From positions 4,491,501 to 4,555,500 of the forward strand of contig CP076040.1 in assembly GCA_014529675.2 (NCBI GenBank): a DNA stretch of 64,000 nt, given 5' to 3'. Made by a program: the position numbers and the translations under genes. How positions within the stretch are numbered: the first letter of the stretch is position 1; the number at the start of each line of letters is the position of its first letter. This document shows positions 48,735-57,971 of this stretch, in pieces. Below the pieces are notes generated by a model. It ran no database searches. It was not told where the DNA came from and saw only the letters and a list, made by a program, of their open reading frames with translations. Source of the stretch: Opitutia bacterium ISCC 52 (lineage in GTDB: Bacteria; Verrucomicrobiota; Verrucomicrobiia; Opitutales; UBA2995).

Positions 48735-49625
48735 ATGGAAGATTCTCATCAATGTCGTATTTGTAAGTCGGATACTGAGTTAAAGTGGCCATCCAATTTG
48801 GAAAACACCATCAGTAGCGATTCTTTCGCCATTACCGACGCTCATTACGGGCAGACCAGCGCTATTTACCAATGCAAGGAATGTGGTTTTCGACAATGCA
48901 ATGACTTGCAGGACGTCTTGAGGTTTTATGAAGACTTGGAAGATCAAGAGTACGAGAACGGCCGCAAGGAAAGGTATCTTCAATCGATAGCTTTGCTGGA
49001 AGAATTAAAGGACCTCCAACCGCAAGGGAAGCTCCTGGATGTGGGAGCCGGATCGGGCATACTGGTGGAAGCAGCCGTGGAGGCAGGCTATGAAGCGGAA
49101 GGACTTGAACCATCAATCTGGTTGCAGGAACAAGCAATCGAACGCGGACTGCCTATTAAGAAGGGGATTCTGAGTGATGTTTCTGAGACTGAGCAATACG
49201 ATGTGATTACTCTGATTGATGTGATCGAGCATGTGGTAGACCCAATCACTTTGCTGAAAGAAATAAAGGCACGGCTGAAACCCGATGGGTACGCGATGAT
49301 TGTAACGCCTGATTGCCATTCCTTTTTTGCTAGGATGCTGAGGCGAAAATGGTGGCATTACCGGGTTGCCCACATTGGTTATTTCAATCTGTCTACGCTA
49401 AAAGCTGCCTGCGCAGAATCGGGATTGGATGTGATATCAAACAATCGCCCCGGTTGGTTCTTTACCATGGATTATCTGTGGGTCAGGGTCATGCAGTATT
49501 TTCCGCAGTGGTTACGCTGCAAACCCATGAACTGGATAAAACGAAAGACAGTAAGCATTAACCTTGGAGACTCACTCATGGTGATCGTTAAGGCGGAAGT
49601 ATCCCATCCACATGGAGAAGGCTAA
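48735..49625 (+). CDS. Class I SAM-dependent methyltransferase with N-terminal zinc-like cysteine motif
   Basis: An N-terminal Cys cluster (CRIC...YQCKECGFRQC) resembling the metal-binding head of sugar methyltransferases is followed by a Rossmann-like core with LLDVGAGSGILVEAAVEAGYEAEGLEPS, DVITLIDVIEHVVDP and a C-terminal tail. The ATG at 48735 lies 12 bases after the preceding stop; a TTG at 48717 is in frame but overlaps it. 296 residues. It is likely to methylate a surface-glycan sugar or lipid intermediate, judged from its neighbours. It overlaps the next gene by 14 bases. Confidence 0.85.
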   Translation: MEDSHQCRICKSDTELKWPSNLENTISSDSFAITDAHYGQTSAIYQCKECGFRQCNDLQDVLRFYEDLEDQEYENGRKERYLQSIALLEELKDLQPQGKLLDVGAGSGILVEAAVEAGYEAEGLEPSIWLQEQAIERGLPIKKGILSDVSETEQYDVITLIDVIEHVVDPITLLKEIKARLKPDGYAMIVTPDCHSFFARMLRRKWWHYRVAHIGYFNLSTLKAACAESGLDVISNNRPGWFFTMDYLWVRVMQYFPQWLRCKPMNWIKRKTVSINLGDSLMVIVKAEVSHPHGEG

Positions 49626-50553
49626 ACCATCTGATTATTTCCAAGTGGCACGCTTGGACCATTGGGTAAAGCAACTCTTTGTTTTGCCAGGAGCCATCCT
49701 GGCATGGGTGCTCACTCAACAAGTCGCAGAACCACTGGGTGGTCTAATAATTCCTCTACTGGTAGGTCTACTCGCAACCAGTTTAATAGCTTCCGCGAAT
49801 TACTTGCTGAACGAATGGCTAGATGCCTCCTATGATAAGCATCACCCTCTAAAATCGAACCGTCCTTTTGTTCAAAGAAAGCCTCAACTTGGGCTCTTAT
49901 TGTGTGTATACATAGGGTTAGCGGGAATGGGGCTTTTTCTGGGTAGCACGATCAATTCTTCAGTTCTTTGGGCCCAGCTGATTTTGTTAATCAGCGGATG
50001 GACGTATAACATAAAGCCAATTCGCACTAAGGACATTCCTTTTGTCGATGTGCTAACTGAGTCCTTAAACAATCCTATCCGTTTTCTGATCGGCTGGTTT
50101 ATAGTGACCGACACCATCGTACCTCCCAGCAGTATACTGATTGCCTATTGGTCGGGTGGAGCCTTTTTGATGGGCATCAAGCGGTTTGCTGAATACCAGA
50201 CCGTAAAAAGCATGGAAGGAGATGAAGCGCTCTCAGCTTATCGAAAAGTGTTCAAAACCTATACGAGCGACCGCCTGTTGGTATCTTCCTTTTTCTATGC
50301 GTTACTCTCGGCCTTCATGATGGCCGTTTTTCTGACCAAGTATCGCATCGAATACCTGTTGTTGTTTCCGATTTTATCGGCCTTGTTCGCGAGCTATTTG
50401 CGGATTGCATTAAAACCCGCGTCTCGAGCCCAGGCTCCAGAAAAACTTATCCGAGAGAAAGCACTCTGGGTGATAGTCCTGGTACTAATAGCCATGTTCA
50501 CTGTCTGTTCCTTTATTGACATCCCACAGCTTCATATCCTGATAACTCCTTAG
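49612..50553 (+). CDS. UbiA-family prenyltransferase, decaprenyl-phosphate phosphoribosyltransferase-like
   Basis: Integral membrane prenyltransferase with about eight or nine helices. The first aspartate-rich region is NEWLDASYDKHHPLKSNRP, where the HHP.K..RP form is characteristic of the group that joins phosphoribose to polyprenyl phosphate; the second region is DVLTESLNNPIRFLIGW. 313 residues. The overlap with the methyltransferase gene implies coupled translation. With the GT-C-like protein it suggests a polyprenyl-linked sugar pathway, though no other enzymes of arabinan synthesis are present. Confidence 0.8.
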   Translation: MEKAKPSDYFQVARLDHWVKQLFVLPGAILAWVLTQQVAEPLGGLIIPLLVGLLATSLIASANYLLNEWLDASYDKHHPLKSNRPFVQRKPQLGLLLCVYIGLAGMGLFLGSTINSSVLWAQLILLISGWTYNIKPIRTKDIPFVDVLTESLNNPIRFLIGWFIVTDTIVPPSSILIAYWSGGAFLMGIKRFAEYQTVKSMEGDEALSAYRKVFKTYTSDRLLVSSFFYALLSAFMMAVFLTKYRIEYLLLFPILSALFASYLRIALKPASRAQAPEKLIREKALWVIVLVLIAMFTVCSFIDIPQLHILITP

Positions 50554-50559
50554 TTTATC

Positions 50560-51708
50560 ATGACACCCAAAGGATTCAGTTGTTTAGGAAAGTTCATCGG
50601 CATCAAAGATGACAATAAGGACTTCGCATTGATCACATCAGATGTAGAAGCAAATGCTGCTGCGGTGTTTACACGAAGCACCTTCTGCGGGGCCCCAGTA
50701 ATTTTGGGGAAGGAACTTATCAAAAAGGGCCGAGCACAGGCCTTTTTTATAACCAGCGGAATATCCAATGTAGCTACGGGCCAGGAAGGCATCGACAATG
50801 CGCGTAAGGAGATGGAGGCCATGGGCCAAGAACTGGGTATCGACCCAGAATTAGTGCTACCGAACGCGACGGGAGTTATTGGGGTCCAATTGCCTATGGA
50901 TAAAATTCTTCAAGCCATTCCAGGCTGTAAGGATGAGCTGAATACGGACAATTGGGAAGCGACCGCTGAAGCCATAATGACCACCGATACCCATGCCAAA
51001 TTGGTGAAGAAACAAATCGGTGATGCTACCATTATTGGCATGGCAAAGGGCGCCGGCATGATTGAACCCAACATGGCCACTATGCTTTCGTTTTGGGTAA
51101 CGGATGCAGAGATTCCGTCCAACGAACTGCAATCGATGTTGAAGCGAGTGGTGGATAAATCTTTCAACCGACTCAGCATCGACACCGACACCAGCACAAG
51201 TGACACCGTAGCCATCATGGCCAACGGTTTGGCAGGTCCGGTTGATCTAGTAGCCTTTGAAGAAGCCCTGACGGAAGGCGCCATCGATATGGCCAAACAG
51301 ATTGTTGCCGATGGGGAAGGGGCCACAAAACTGATCGAGGTAGTGGTGTCTGAAGCGATTGACGAAAAACAGGCCAAAGTCATGGCAAAATCGGTGGTCA
51401 ACTCACCCTTAGTGAAAACGGCGGTCTATGGAGCCGATGCCAATTGGGGCCGTGTAGCTATGGCATTGGGGAAGACCTTTGATCCACGCTTGAATCCGGA
51501 GACGGTAAAGATTTCCTTTGGCGAGCACACGGTTTACGAAGAAGGGGCTCCAACAGGTATCGAAGATGAACCGGTAGAAAACTACATGAAAGCTGCTGAC
51601 GAGGTAACCATTTCGATCAAATTAGGACTCGGGTCAGCAGAGTCTGCGGTGTGGGGCTGCGACCTGACTGAGGACTACATAAAAATCAACGCGCTCTACA
51701 GGACGTAG
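50560..51708 (+). CDS. argJ: Glutamate N-acetyltransferase / amino-acid acetyltransferase ArgJ
   Basis: Transfers the acetyl group of N-acetylornithine to glutamate (arginine cycle) and undergoes self-cleavage before the nucleophile Thr in KGAGMIEPNMATMLSF. The oxyanion segment ATGVIG is present, as is the C-terminal WGCDLTEDYIKINALYRT. 382 residues. The usual NSGNANA segment reads TSGISNVATG here, an unusual variant, but the catalytic Thr and cleavage context are intact. It ends back-to-back with moaD (adjacent stop codons). Confidence 0.9.
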   Translation: MTPKGFSCLGKFIGIKDDNKDFALITSDVEANAAAVFTRSTFCGAPVILGKELIKKGRAQAFFITSGISNVATGQEGIDNARKEMEAMGQELGIDPELVLPNATGVIGVQLPMDKILQAIPGCKDELNTDNWEATAEAIMTTDTHAKLVKKQIGDATIIGMAKGAGMIEPNMATMLSFWVTDAEIPSNELQSMLKRVVDKSFNRLSIDTDTSTSDTVAIMANGLAGPVDLVAFEEALTEGAIDMAKQIVADGEGATKLIEVVVSEAIDEKQAKVMAKSVVNSPLVKTAVYGADANWGRVAMALGKTFDPRLNPETVKISFGEHTVYEEGAPTGIEDEPVENYMKAADEVTISIKLGLGSAESAVWGCDLTEDYIKINALYRT

Positions 51709-51948
51709 TCAGCCTCCTGAAACAGGAGGAATAAAAACCACTTCATCGCCTTCGTTGAGCGAGGCATTCCATTCAGAAAATTGCTCATTTACGGATACTC
51801 GGAGCGCGGTTTGCTCCAATGTGAAGCCGTGACGATCCTTCAGTTCAGCGTAAAGGTCCGCTATCGTTTTGGCGTCAGTACTCAATGTTTCTTGAGCCAA
51901 TCCACGCTGATCTTGAAGCAACGCAAAATAATGAAGCTGAATAGTCAT
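51709..51948 (-). CDS. moaD: Molybdopterin synthase sulfur carrier MoaD
   Basis: Ubiquitin-like protein that carries sulfur as a C-terminal thiocarboxylate. The sequence ends in the required VSGG. The frame is open to 52038, but the ATG at 51948 gives the normal 79-residue protein (MTIQLHYFALLQDQRG) and overlaps the moaC stop by one base (TGATG), a clear coupled start. Works with MoaE, whose gene is elsewhere in the window. Confidence 0.93.
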   Translation of the reverse strand: MTIQLHYFALLQDQRGLAQETLSTDAKTIADLYAELKDRHGFTLEQTALRVSVNEQFSEWNASLNEGDEVVFIPPVSGG

Positions 51949-52427
51949 CAGGATTCGGCTTGATAATCTCTCTTTCCACCCGATTTGGAAATCAGACGCG
52001 TACGGAGAATTTCTATTTTGTGGGACAACGCCTTGCACATGTCGTAAAGAGTGAGCGAGGCCACGCTTGCTCCCGTCAGCGCTTCCATTTCAACCCCAGT
52101 TTTATGATCGGTTGATACCGAACAGGTGACTTTAACCTGGCTGGCTTCGATGGGCTCAATATCGATTTTGCAATTGTTAAGAGGCAATGGATGACAAAGA
52201 GGAATGAGGTCACTTGTTTTCTTGGCAGCCATAACACCCGCCAAAATCGCAGTCTGAAAAACAGGGCCTTTTTTGCTTTGGATGTCACCGTTATCCAACA
52301 GGGCCATAATCGATTCATCGAGCTGGACAATCGATTCAGCCGTGGCAGTTCGATGATTCGTCGCCTTACCGGAAATATCCACCATGGCAGGCTGGTTGGA
52401 GGCATTTATATGTGAAAATTCGGACAT
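51948..52427 (-). CDS. moaC: Cyclic pyranopterin monophosphate synthase MoaC
   Basis: Acts with MoaA in converting GTP to cyclic pyranopterin monophosphate. The signature region MVDISGKATNHRTATAES, the LIPLCHPLPL motif and the catalytic-site stretch KTGVEMEALTGASVASLTLYDMCKA are present. 159 residues. It lies between moeA (five bases upstream) and moaD (one-base overlap) in a minus-strand operon. Confidence 0.96.
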   Translation of the reverse strand: MSEFSHINASNQPAMVDISGKATNHRTATAESIVQLDESIMALLDNGDIQSKKGPVFQTAILAGVMAAKKTSDLIPLCHPLPLNNCKIDIEPIEASQVKVTCSVSTDHKTGVEMEALTGASVASLTLYDMCKALSHKIEILRTRLISKSGGKRDYQAES

Positions 52428-52432
52428 GAGTT

Positions 52433-53635
52433 CTACCAGGGATAAAAAGGAGCAGTGAACCCCACTGGAAATTCCTTTTGATCGGCAGGCAATTCAATAA
52501 AGCCACTACTCAAAGCCAATCTCGATAGATCCCCGGAATTTTGAGTCGGCAATGGCTCAACCTCCAAGGCCCCTGATTCAGAATGAGTGGCCATAACCGG
52601 CAAGAAGTGGGCGAGTGGTGGAGGAAAGGTATGGGAACCTGTCAATATGGCGGTATCGGGCAGAATCTTACCAATTCCAGCCAGTATTGAAATGGAAGAA
52701 GCAACGTAACGAACAAAGCAGGTCAGCGTTGAATTGGGATTTCCTGGAAGTGCAAAGACGGTAATGTCATCTTTGGACGTTCCAAACCAGAGTGGTTTTC
52801 CGGGCCGTTGTTTGACCCATTGAAAATGTTTTTTCACCCCGGTTTCCGCGAGCACATCCTGAAGAAAGTCATACTTCCCCTTGGAGATACCTCCAGAAAA
52901 GAGAAGGACATCGGTATCCTGCAATAGCTGCTGCACCCGCTCAGCTATCACTTCGCGGTCATCAGGAAGGTGATCTAGTTCAACTTCAACGGGAGTTGGC
53001 AAATCCAGACATGCCGCCTCCAGGGCATACACATTCGATTTCCTAATTTGAAACGGACTTGGGGTTTCGTTTACCTCCACCAGCTCATCACCCGTGGAGA
53101 CGATGGTAATTTTTGGAATCGGGCTCACCTCTACTTCCGAATAACCACAAGTAGCTATCACCGCGATTTCCTTCCCGGAAAGAAGCTGACCTGGTGGCAA
53201 CAAGAGATCGCCTTCCACATTATCAGAACCTTTGCGATGAATGAACTGCCCCTGTTCAGGTTGGTAGCCATCATTTAAAATAAACGCTCCTTCGCTTTCT
53301 GAAATTTCTTCGACTGGAATTACCGTATCGCAACCCTGCGGAAGCACGGCACCTGTCATGACTTCAAAACACCCGTTTGGGTGATCAAGAGTCTTAGCAG
53401 CGATACCAGCGCGTTGAACTCCTTCAGATTGGAATTTCCGAGCTTGAACGGAAGCAAAGTCAATCGCGATTCCATCCATCATGATCCTGTCAAAAGGCGG
53501 AAAGTCACGGTCCGCCAAAACCGGTTCACGTAAAATTCTTCCGTAAGCTTCGTTAAAAGGAACTCGCTCAGCTGGCAAAGCGCGTAGTTTGCTTTCTACA
53601 ATTTTATCAGCGTCCTGGGGTGAAATAGCATCCAT
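52433..53635 (-). CDS. moeA: Molybdopterin molybdenumtransferase MoeA
   Basis: Inserts molybdate into adenylated molybdopterin. Family features are DRDFPPFDRIMMDGIA, GAVLPQGCDTVIPVE, the MoCF-binding core ITIVSTGDEL and LFSGGISKGKYDF, and LPGNPNSTLTCF. 400 residues, complete. It is the first gene of the moeA-moaC-moaD operon, divergent from moaA across a 130-base gap that probably contains both promoters. No moaB or mog gene was seen. Confidence 0.95.
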   Translation of the reverse strand: MDAISPQDADKIVESKLRALPAERVPFNEAYGRILREPVLADRDFPPFDRIMMDGIAIDFASVQARKFQSEGVQRAGIAAKTLDHPNGCFEVMTGAVLPQGCDTVIPVEEISESEGAFILNDGYQPEQGQFIHRKGSDNVEGDLLLPPGQLLSGKEIAVIATCGYSEVEVSPIPKITIVSTGDELVEVNETPSPFQIRKSNVYALEAACLDLPTPVEVELDHLPDDREVIAERVQQLLQDTDVLLFSGGISKGKYDFLQDVLAETGVKKHFQWVKQRPGKPLWFGTSKDDITVFALPGNPNSTLTCFVRYVASSISILAGIGKILPDTAILTGSHTFPPPLAHFLPVMATHSESGALEVEPLPTQNSGDLSRLALSSGFIELPADQKEFPVGFTAPFYPW

Positions 53636-53765
53636 AGTATCAGCCCTAGGCTGAGCGATTCCACAAGCCGCGCAAAGAAAAATAGGAAAAGATTCCAGGG
53701 AAGAATTGAGAAATTAATCTTTTTACCTGCCTTCCATTATCTGTCTAAGTCGACGATTCCTCTTA

Positions 53766-54782
53766 ATGAAAGATACCAGAGACAAACTTGGTCGGACCCT
53801 GAGAGATCTTCGCATTTCAGTGATGGATCAGTGCAACTTTCGTTGCAGCTACTGTATGCCGGCCGAAGTATTTGGAGCCGATTATGCCTTTTTGAAAAAA
53901 GATGAACTGCTCTCGCAGGAGGAAATTCTGCGTATGGTTGAGGCAGCATCCTCATTAGGAGTTAATAAAATTCGTATTACGGGCGGGGAACCCCTCCTGC
54001 GGAAAGAAGTCGTTTCAATCGTTAAAGGTATCGCCGACCTGAAAACAATCGAAGATATCGCACTGACCACGAATGGATGGTTGTTGCCAAAATTTGCGGC
54101 ACCTCTCCAGGAAGCCGGACTCAATCGCATCAACCTCAGCTTGGATTCTCTCAACGAAGACACCTTCCGATTGATGAACAGTCGCAAGAAGTCCGTTAAG
54201 GGGGTCTTGAAGGGTTTGGACGCGGCGTTGAAGGCTCACCTACCGGTGAAGGTAAATATGGTGGTGGAGAAGGATATCAATGAAGCCGATATTCTTCCTA
54301 TGACCACCTACTTTCGTGATCGCGGAATCACCTTGCGTTTCATCGAGTACATGGACGCTGGAAATTTCCATCAATGGAAAGAAAACAAAGTCGTTTCCGC
54401 CAAGAAAATCATAGACACAATCAACGAGGTTTATCCTCTTGAACCGGCAGATCCGAATTACGTCGGAGAGGTGGCCAAACGCTATCGCTACCTCGATGGA
54501 CAAGGAGAGATCGGCATCATCAGTTCTATCTCTCAACCCTTTTGCTCAGACTGTCATCGGGCCAGACTCTCGGCCGACGGGAAGATCTACAAATGCCTTT
54601 TCGCATCCGGCGGGATTGATTTCAAACAGCGGCTCCGAGAGGGTATTTCTCAAGAAGAACTGGTGGAAGATTTGGCTACACTCTGGCGAGCTAGAGATGA
54701 TCGTTATTCTGAATTACGTAGTCGAGCGAATCCCAATGACCCAGGAGATCCCAAAGTCGAAATGTCCTACATCGGCGGCTAG
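53766..54782 (+). CDS. moaA: GTP 3',8-cyclase MoaA
   Basis: Radical-SAM enzyme that starts molybdenum-cofactor synthesis from GTP. The SAM-cluster motif is CNFRCSYC (about residues 21-28), the SAM-binding ITGGEPLLRKEV follows, and the C-terminal cluster has CSDCHRARLSADGKIYKC. The essential GG at the C terminus (YIGG) is present. 338 residues. Its stop overlaps the end of the next, convergent gene by four bases. Confidence 0.97.
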   Translation: MKDTRDKLGRTLRDLRISVMDQCNFRCSYCMPAEVFGADYAFLKKDELLSQEEILRMVEAASSLGVNKIRITGGEPLLRKEVVSIVKGIADLKTIEDIALTTNGWLLPKFAAPLQEAGLNRINLSLDSLNEDTFRLMNSRKKSVKGVLKGLDAALKAHLPVKVNMVVEKDINEADILPMTTYFRDRGITLRFIEYMDAGNFHQWKENKVVSAKKIIDTINEVYPLEPADPNYVGEVAKRYRYLDGQGEIGIISSISQPFCSDCHRARLSADGKIYKCLFASGGIDFKQRLREGISQEELVEDLATLWRARDDRYSELRSRANPNDPGDPKVEMSYIGG

Positions 54783-55717
54783 TAGGTGAAAGCCTTGCCG
54801 AAATAGTTGAGCATCCAGATCTCTTTCCAGACACGGTAACGACCTTCCCAAGTAATTTTTCCGTACTCTTCTCGCTGATGAATAGGGAAGAGAAATCCCA
54901 TGTCGGTATTCACCCTTTCCAGCATTTTTTGTTGCTGGTTTACATCATCGACGACCTCTTCATCCCAGTCGACAAAGACCTCCTTGGTGTTTTCGATGCG
55001 CTTTTTGTGAGACTTGGATAGCCTGGAAAAATTCCACGTCAAAGGTCTTCGCTCCAAGAACCAGTTTTCAGGATAAAAGCCTCCGAAAGGCAGGAAGGTA
55101 TTGTCAGTCACGTATCGCGATCCGTCTACCGTTTGAGACAAAATGGTATAGCACATCGATACTGCCCCGTGTCGTTGAGGGATAAATAATATCTGAATTC
55201 GGGTCTTATTGCTTTCACTCTGGAAAATATGCATCCGCAGATTAATTCCCGGCATCAGCTCTGCACGCAGGGATGCAATCGATCGGTAGGACTTTTTCTT
55301 CAACCACTTCCGCATGGTTAAAAACCGTTTTTGCGCCGGCCATTCTTCCCCTTGAGGATTTTCTTTAAAATCAGGAAATAGGGGAACCGTGCTGTTGCTA
55401 AGCGCCTTAATCGCCAGCCAATGATAAATGGTTTCAACTAAGAACCAGAGCAGAAAAAACACGACAAACAAGACCCAGAACGGTTTTGCGAATAACTCGG
55501 CCGCAAAACTAAGATAAGCCGCCGCTGTCGCAAAGGTAACCCATCTAAGCCAACGGTTTACGATGGATACCAATATAGATGCGCACCGCCCGTTTACATA
55601 GGTCAGGATCAAAGTACCAGCCAACATAAAGGGCAGTACGATATCGTACCAATGTGCATCTTCCGGTATAAATTCCATGATACCTGGGACTTTTATTAAG
55701 CCAAACGGTTCACTCAA
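54779..55717 (-). CDS. Conserved membrane protein of unknown function
   Basis: An N-terminal domain with about three or four hydrophobic helices (residues 25-120) is followed by a soluble domain of about 190 residues rich in aromatic and basic residues. No family motif was recognised. The ATG at 55678 (MEFIPEDAHW) is an alternative start. It lies between moaA and dnaN, 39 bases from the dnaN stop, so it may be transcribed as the downstream gene of dnaN. Confidence 0.7.
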   Translation of the reverse strand: MSEPFGLIKVPGIMEFIPEDAHWYDIVLPFMLAGTLILTYVNGRCASILVSIVNRWLRWVTFATAAAYLSFAAELFAKPFWVLFVVFFLLWFLVETIYHWLAIKALSNSTVPLFPDFKENPQGEEWPAQKRFLTMRKWLKKKSYRSIASLRAELMPGINLRMHIFQSESNKTRIQILFIPQRHGAVSMCYTILSQTVDGSRYVTDNTFLPFGGFYPENWFLERRPLTWNFSRLSKSHKKRIENTKEVFVDWDEEVVDDVNQQQKMLERVNTDMGFLFPIHQREEYGKITWEGRYRVWKEIWMLNYFGKAFTY

Positions 55718-55756
55718 CCACGGTTAAACCGCTTGAACAATCTGAGAGCAGACAAC

Positions 55757-56884
55757 CTAGTTTAGCCTCAGAGGCATAATCACACAGAGGAAACTTTCCA
55801 AGGTGCGAAAAACTCCGGGACTTAGCTCGTCTTTAAATTCGAAGAAAATCTCGTCCTTGGTCAGACTCTTGAGCGGATCCATCAGAAATTGAGGATTAAA
55901 AGCAATCTTCACTTCAGATCCTTCAAAAGGAATACCTCCAAGAGATTCATGTGACTCACCCAATTCAGGACTGGAAGCAGAGATCTCAAGCTTGTCGTTG
56001 TGGATCTTGATAGTCACAGAATTGTTTTTGTCCGTGGTCACCAATGCTGCCCGATGAATACAGTGCAATAGATCTTCGCGGCCCACCTTGATGCGGTGAT
56101 GCGTTTCCTTAGGAATGACCTGCTGATAATTCGGGTAGTTACCCTCCACGATTTTAGAAACCAGATAGATGTGATCCTTGAGACCTTCTTTTTCCTCATC
56201 GGTGCTAATCTCAAAAGCAACCTGACGATCGTTAAACGAGATCTTAATCTCTTCAGCTTGACCTAACAGACGGAGCAGCTCGGCTACTGTTTTGGCGGGA
56301 AGAATCAGCTTACCTTCATTGGCTTCGGTGACGTCAACTTCTTCGCTGATCATTGCCAGCCGACGTCCATCAGTTGCAACCAGGGACAACTTCCCATCAG
56401 AGAAATTAAAGTAAACACCGTTCAGGATGTAACGGTTTTCATCAGTAGATTGCCCGTAGGCAACCGACTTGAGCATGGAGGCCAACGTCTCCTGTGACAG
56501 GATAAACTGACGATCATCGCTGAAAGAGGGCAGAGGAGGAAACTCTTCAGGTCCAATTCCGTTGATGCGGAATACGGATCCACCGGAAGATATTTCAGCG
56601 CGGTGACTCGAAGTGGATTCCACCTCGACATCCAGGTTTGGAAGCTCGCGGATGATAGTGGCCAGCTTGCGGACGGGCAGAGTAATTCCACCGGCCGTTT
56701 CAACCTGGGCTTCAATCCGACACTGGATACCCATATCCAGATTGGTCGTCGTTAACGAAATATAACCTTCGTTAGCTTCGATAAGGACATTGCTTAAAAT
56801 GGGCATGGTTGCCCGCGTTCCTACGACGTTGAGGACCTGCTGTAGGCCACTCGAGAAATGGTCTCGGTTGATTTTGAAATTCAT
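55757..56884 (-). CDS. dnaN: DNA polymerase III subunit beta (sliding clamp)
   Basis: Ring-shaped processivity clamp, built of three repeated domains of about 120 residues each. Typical features are [28 protein letters not shown]-like strands (domain 1/2), a hydrophobic protein-binding cleft, and the C-terminal CVIMPLRLN in place of the usual PMRL ending. 375 residues. The gene is not next to dnaA here. DnaA-box-like sites lie in the A/T-rich upstream gap. Confidence 0.96.
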   Translation of the reverse strand: MNFKINRDHFSSGLQQVLNVVGTRATMPILSNVLIEANEGYISLTTTNLDMGIQCRIEAQVETAGGITLPVRKLATIIRELPNLDVEVESTSSHRAEISSGGSVFRINGIGPEEFPPLPSFSDDRQFILSQETLASMLKSVAYGQSTDENRYILNGVYFNFSDGKLSLVATDGRRLAMISEEVDVTEANEGKLILPAKTVAELLRLLGQAEEIKISFNDRQVAFEISTDEEKEGLKDHIYLVSKIVEGNYPNYQQVIPKETHHRIKVGREDLLHCIHRAALVTTDKNNSVTIKIHNDKLEISASSPELGESHESLGGIPFEGSEVKIAFNPQFLMDPLKSLTKDEIFFEFKDELSPGVFRTLESFLCVIMPLRLN

Positions 56885-56969
56885 GAAAGCGATCGAACTT
56901 TTCTTGGGTTATTAATTGGAAGCTATAATAAATAAAGAAAATTAAATCCGTATTCTTATTATTATGTCC

Positions 56970-57130
56970 TGTGAATAAATGAAACAACTATCTAAACGGT
57001 TGATATTGGATGATTTGAGTGATCCCTACTAGGGCCAATAAGACTGTTAATTAGACAAAAGTTGTTACGGTAATTCACAATCTTGGCAAGTTGTTGAATT
57101 TTATTCTGAGTATTTCCTCAACTATTCACA
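56970..57130. promoter_or_regulatory. Cluster of DnaA-box-like sites upstream of dnaN
   Basis: A perfect TTATTCACA (minus strand, 56970-56978) and two one-mismatch sites on the plus strand (TAATTCACA at 57071-57079; CTATTCACA at 57122-57130) occur in 160 bases of A/T-rich DNA upstream of dnaN. This is consistent with DnaA control of dnaN or a nearby origin, but three short sites are weak evidence in A/T-rich DNA. Confidence 0.35.
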
Positions 57131-57963
57131 TGGTTATTCTCGGAATCTGATTTCCGGTTTTTAATTCGAAATCTGAGATCTATGAAAATGCCATAGAATA
57201 TGTAACCGAGGAAAATGAGTGCGATGCCCACCTCACGGATCATGACAATCCCGGCCACCACTACGATAATCAGAACGAATGATTGGAATTTGAGTCGGGT
57301 GGTCCAATCGATGTGCTTGAAACTGGGGTAGCGGATAGAGCTTACCATAAGAAACGCGATGAGTATCATCAGGACGGGCAGAAAAATGGCCAAGCCTCTC
57401 ACATCGAATTCGTTCATCAAAAGCACCAGGGAGGAGATCATACCTGCGGCGGCTGGAGCTGGAAGTCCTATAAAATCCTTCGTCGAGGTAAACTGGCTTT
57501 CTTCCATCAAAGGGTGTGTCACCACGTTGAATCGAGATAAGCGAACACTCACACACAACAAGTAGATGAATCCGATTAACCAGCCGATCTTGCGGAAGTA
57601 GGCCTCATGCTCAGGCGAAAGAATGAGAAAATATACCATGAGTGCCGGAGCCATGCCGAAGGAAACGACGTCCGCAATGGAATCAAACTCTTTGCCGAAC
57701 AAGGACTCTCTACCTCCGAGTCGGGCAAGGCGACCATCCAATGCATCAAACAACACGGCAGCCAAAATCAACCATACGGCTTGCGAGTAAAGTTCTTCTG
57801 GAGATTTTCCTAATTCTTCCGCAGTGAATCGAGCTTGGATACATCGAATGACCGAGAGGAAACCGCAGAACAAGTTGCACGCGGTCATCGAGTTCGGCAG
57901 AAAATAGATTTTACTGGCTTGATCCGGATCCGTGTATTTTGGATCCATAGGCATCTCACTCAT
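57118..57963 (-). CDS. pssA: CDP-diacylglycerol-serine O-phosphatidyltransferase
   Basis: Membrane enzyme making phosphatidylserine, the precursor of phosphatidylethanolamine. The CDP-alcohol phosphotransferase motif DALDGRLARLGGRESLFGKEFDSIAD is complete (D-G-A-R-G-D-D), preceded by FLPNSMTACNLFCGFLSV. About eight hydrophobic helices. 281 residues. No decarboxylase (psd) is adjacent. It is followed on the other side (nine bases upstream) by the RelE-like gene. Confidence 0.93.
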   Translation of the reverse strand: MSEMPMDPKYTDPDQASKIYFLPNSMTACNLFCGFLSVIRCIQARFTAEELGKSPEELYSQAVWLILAAVLFDALDGRLARLGGRESLFGKEFDSIADVVSFGMAPALMVYFLILSPEHEAYFRKIGWLIGFIYLLCVSVRLSRFNVVTHPLMEESQFTSTKDFIGLPAPAAAGMISSLVLLMNEFDVRGLAIFLPVLMILIAFLMVSSIRYPSFKHIDWTTRLKFQSFVLIIVVVAGIVMIREVGIALIFLGYIFYGIFIDLRFRIKNRKSDSENNHVNS

Positions 57964-57971
57964 AGGGAAAA

